A stretch of DNA of 22,880 bases, from positions 48,975 through 71,854 of the forward strand of contig FR899736.1 in NCBI GenBank assembly GCA_000437275.1, written 5' to 3'. Below the pieces are notes generated by a model. It was not told where the DNA came from. It did no database searches and was given only the letters and a program-made list of their open reading frames with translations. Made by a program: the position numbers and the translations under genes. The DNA is from Clostridium sp. CAG:411. Its GTDB lineage: Bacteria; Bacillota; Clostridia; Lachnospirales; Lachnospiraceae. Of the stretch, positions 21,710-22,880 are shown piece after piece; the first letter of the stretch is position 1; each line of letters begins with the position of its first letter.

Positions 21710-21736
21710 CTCTATAGAACACACTTTTCCATAGAG
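21710..21736 (-). repeat. Short inverted repeat upstream of the chemoreceptor promoter
   Basis: On the minus strand CTCTATGGAA pairs with TTCTATAGAG over 10 positions with one G-U, around AAGTGTG. It overlaps the edge of the terminator T-run of the next gene and lies about 42 bases upstream of the sigma-28 -35 box. Confidence 0.45.
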
Positions 21737-21783
21737 CAAAAAAGCCTGTTTGTTATCCAACTATATGCGAAAACAAACAGGCT
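21736..21783 (-). terminator. Terminator of the Pro/Thr-repeat protein gene
   Basis: On the minus strand AGCCTGTTTGTT pairs with AACAAACAGGCT (12 bp, arms 21772-21783 and 21743-21754), followed by TTTTTTG. It lies about 20 bases after the stop codon. Confidence 0.93.
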
Positions 21784-21803
21784 ACTGTTCTTACTCTATT
21801 CTT

Positions 21804-22880
21804 TTACCATCCTTGATCTGCCACTGGTGCTACATAGTTATTGGAAAACATAATTTGTTTTGAAATATCAAATGGTACCAATGCACCAGTTGGAGGAGTA
21901 TTTAATGAGACATTATCTGTCGGAATCCATACTTTTGCTGTCTTGTTCCATCGGAATCCGATTCGAATTCCCTGCCAATGCTCAACCGGAATTTTCTCCC
22001 CTCCAGCAGTCTCCTGACTTTCTGTGTATCTCTGTGGGCATACCGTTATATATCCATTGTTAATATCGCCACAATATACATATTCATCCATTACAATTTT
22101 CCATTTTGTTTTATCCTGCAAACCACCCTCCGGTGTATAATTGTTATATGGTGTTGCCCCTTTTAAATATGCTCTGGATGCAAAACTTGATACCGTAACA
22201 GCCGTACCGTCTGTTGTCAATATCTTTTTCATTCCATAATCACGTAATTTCTGCTTTTGTGGAATACTTAATTGATATGCTTCTCCACTTAATGCACCTG
22301 CACCATTCATCAAATCATTTAACATGGCATAAGTTACGCTACTGTAATCCGATAATCCCTTGTATTCATAATTATCTAATGCAACCACATACAATGCTCC
22401 AATTACATATGGATCATCGCAATTTTTAATCACGTATTGTACTTGTGCCTGCGTAGTTGGCCATGGATTAAAACTTACATATTTTCTTGTCAATTCTGCT
22501 GGAAAATTTTCTGTTTCTCCTGTTTCCTCATTTTTCTTAGAATATGCTCCCTGGAATTTTTCCTCTGTTACAGTCCATTTCACTTTACTTTCTGTTACTG
22601 GTGAAACCGTTGGTTGTATACTTGGTGTTGCTGTTACCTGCGCTGTTGGTTCTGTACTTGGTGCCTGCGTCACTTGTGCTGTTGGTTCTGTACTTGGTGC
22701 CTGCGTCACTTGTGCCGTTGGCTCTGTACTTGGTGTCTGTATCACTTGTGCTGTTGGTTCTGTACTTGGTGCCTGTGTCACCTGTGCTGTTGGCTCTGTG
22801 CCTGGTGTCTGTGTCGGTGCAACGGTTGGACTTTTGCTTACCATTGGTTTTTCCGCAATTTTAATATTGCATTTACCAAT
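21804..22880 (-). CDS. Secreted Pro/Thr-repeat protein, C-terminal part, possibly DUF6935
   Basis: The frame is open to the end of the window, so the N-terminus (including any signal peptide) is missing; an ATG at 22844 is internal or at most a weak start. At least 358 residues are present. The first visible part holds five 12-residue repeats (P-S-T-E-P-T-A-Q-V-T-Q-A) forming an extended linker. The remaining 250 residues are a globular domain with segments FNPWPTTQAQVQYVIKNCDD, PYVIGALYVVALDNYEYKGL and DEYVYCGDINNGYITVCPQR. The text resembles the Lachnospiraceae domain DUF6935, though I give this from memory and with modest confidence. There is no catalytic motif that I recognise. It ends at a strong terminator and has no wall anchor. 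Confidence 0.8.
   Translation of the reverse strand: MGKCNIKIAEKPMVSKSPTVAPTQTPGTEPTAQVTQAPSTEPTAQVIQTPSTEPTAQVTQAPSTEPTAQVTQAPSTEPTAQVTATPSIQPTVSPVTESKVKWTVTEEKFQGAYSKKNEETGETENFPAELTRKYVSFNPWPTTQAQVQYVIKNCDDPYVIGALYVVALDNYEYKGLSDYSSVTYAMLNDLMNGAGALSGEAYQLSIPQKQKLRDYGMKKILTTDGTAVTVSSFASRAYLKGATPYNNYTPEGGLQDKTKWKIVMDEYVYCGDINNGYITVCPQRYTESQETAGGEKIPVEHWQGIRIGFRWNKTAKVWIPTDNVSLNTPPTGALVPFDISKQIMFSNNYVAPVADQGW
22626..22805 (-). repeat. 36-bp tandem repeats (five copies) coding a Pro/Thr linker
   Basis: Five consecutive 36-bp units each encode 12 residues (PSTEPTAQVTQA or a close variant), with a degenerate sixth unit to about 22600. The unit is a multiple of three, so copy-number changes would lengthen the linker but keep the frame. 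Confidence 0.9.

Noticed and set aside
22626..22805. A CRISPR array
   Set aside because: The 36-bp units are directly adjacent with no spacers and are in frame with a protein.
22544..22864. A hydrophobic Leu/Val-rich plus-strand ORF
   Set aside because: It is the antisense of the Pro/Thr tandem repeats, which creates a false periodic hydrophobic protein.

Overview
The window looks like chromosomal DNA from a motile, low-GC Gram-positive anaerobe of the Clostridia, most likely a Lachnospiraceae-type gut bacterium. This is an inference from AT-rich DNA, strong AGGAGG ribosome binding sites, a SAM-I riboswitch and a T-box in one neighbourhood, BspA-type leucine-rich and BIG2 surface proteins, a sigma-28-type chemoreceptor promoter, and an ATP-type PEP carboxykinase. 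No phage, insertion sequence, CRISPR array, rRNA or tRNA was seen.

Layout. 1-1218: the end of a MATE efflux pump. 1389-3145: an ECF sigma factor overlapping the gene for a membrane anti-sigma factor of RsgI type. 3195-4630: SAM-I riboswitch and metK. 4719-5639 (minus): a lipoprotein. 5923-8290 (minus): T-box-controlled metG with a 24-codon membrane ORF between its stop codon and its terminator. 8363-9379 (minus): a secreted BIG2-domain protein, divergent from pckA (9873-11477). 11594-15576 (minus): a 46-residue unknown small protein, trmB, glgB and a TetR regulator with a clear self-operator. 15680-17302 (plus): a D-Ala-D-Ala carboxypeptidase. 17337-22880 (minus): a BspA-like LRR protein, a Cache-domain chemoreceptor with a sigma-28 promoter, and the C-terminal part of a secreted Pro/Thr-repeat protein.

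How it fits together. Two methionine-linked genes are regulated by different RNA devices: metK senses SAM, and metG appears to sense uncharged tRNA-Met. pckA and glgB belong to central carbon and glycogen metabolism. The remaining genes mostly face the envelope or the outside: the anti-sigma factor, lipoprotein, BIG2 protein, carboxypeptidase, LRR protein, chemoreceptor and repeat protein.

The least explained items are two small ORFs (24 and 46 codons), a possible structured distal leader upstream of pckA, a palindrome between two divergent promoters, intercistronic hairpins that pair better as minus-strand RNA, and an ECF sigma factor paired with an RsgI-type anti-sigma factor that carries an Asn-Pro cleavage motif. 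Most genes are ordinary housekeeping or surface genes, and I see no large new system.
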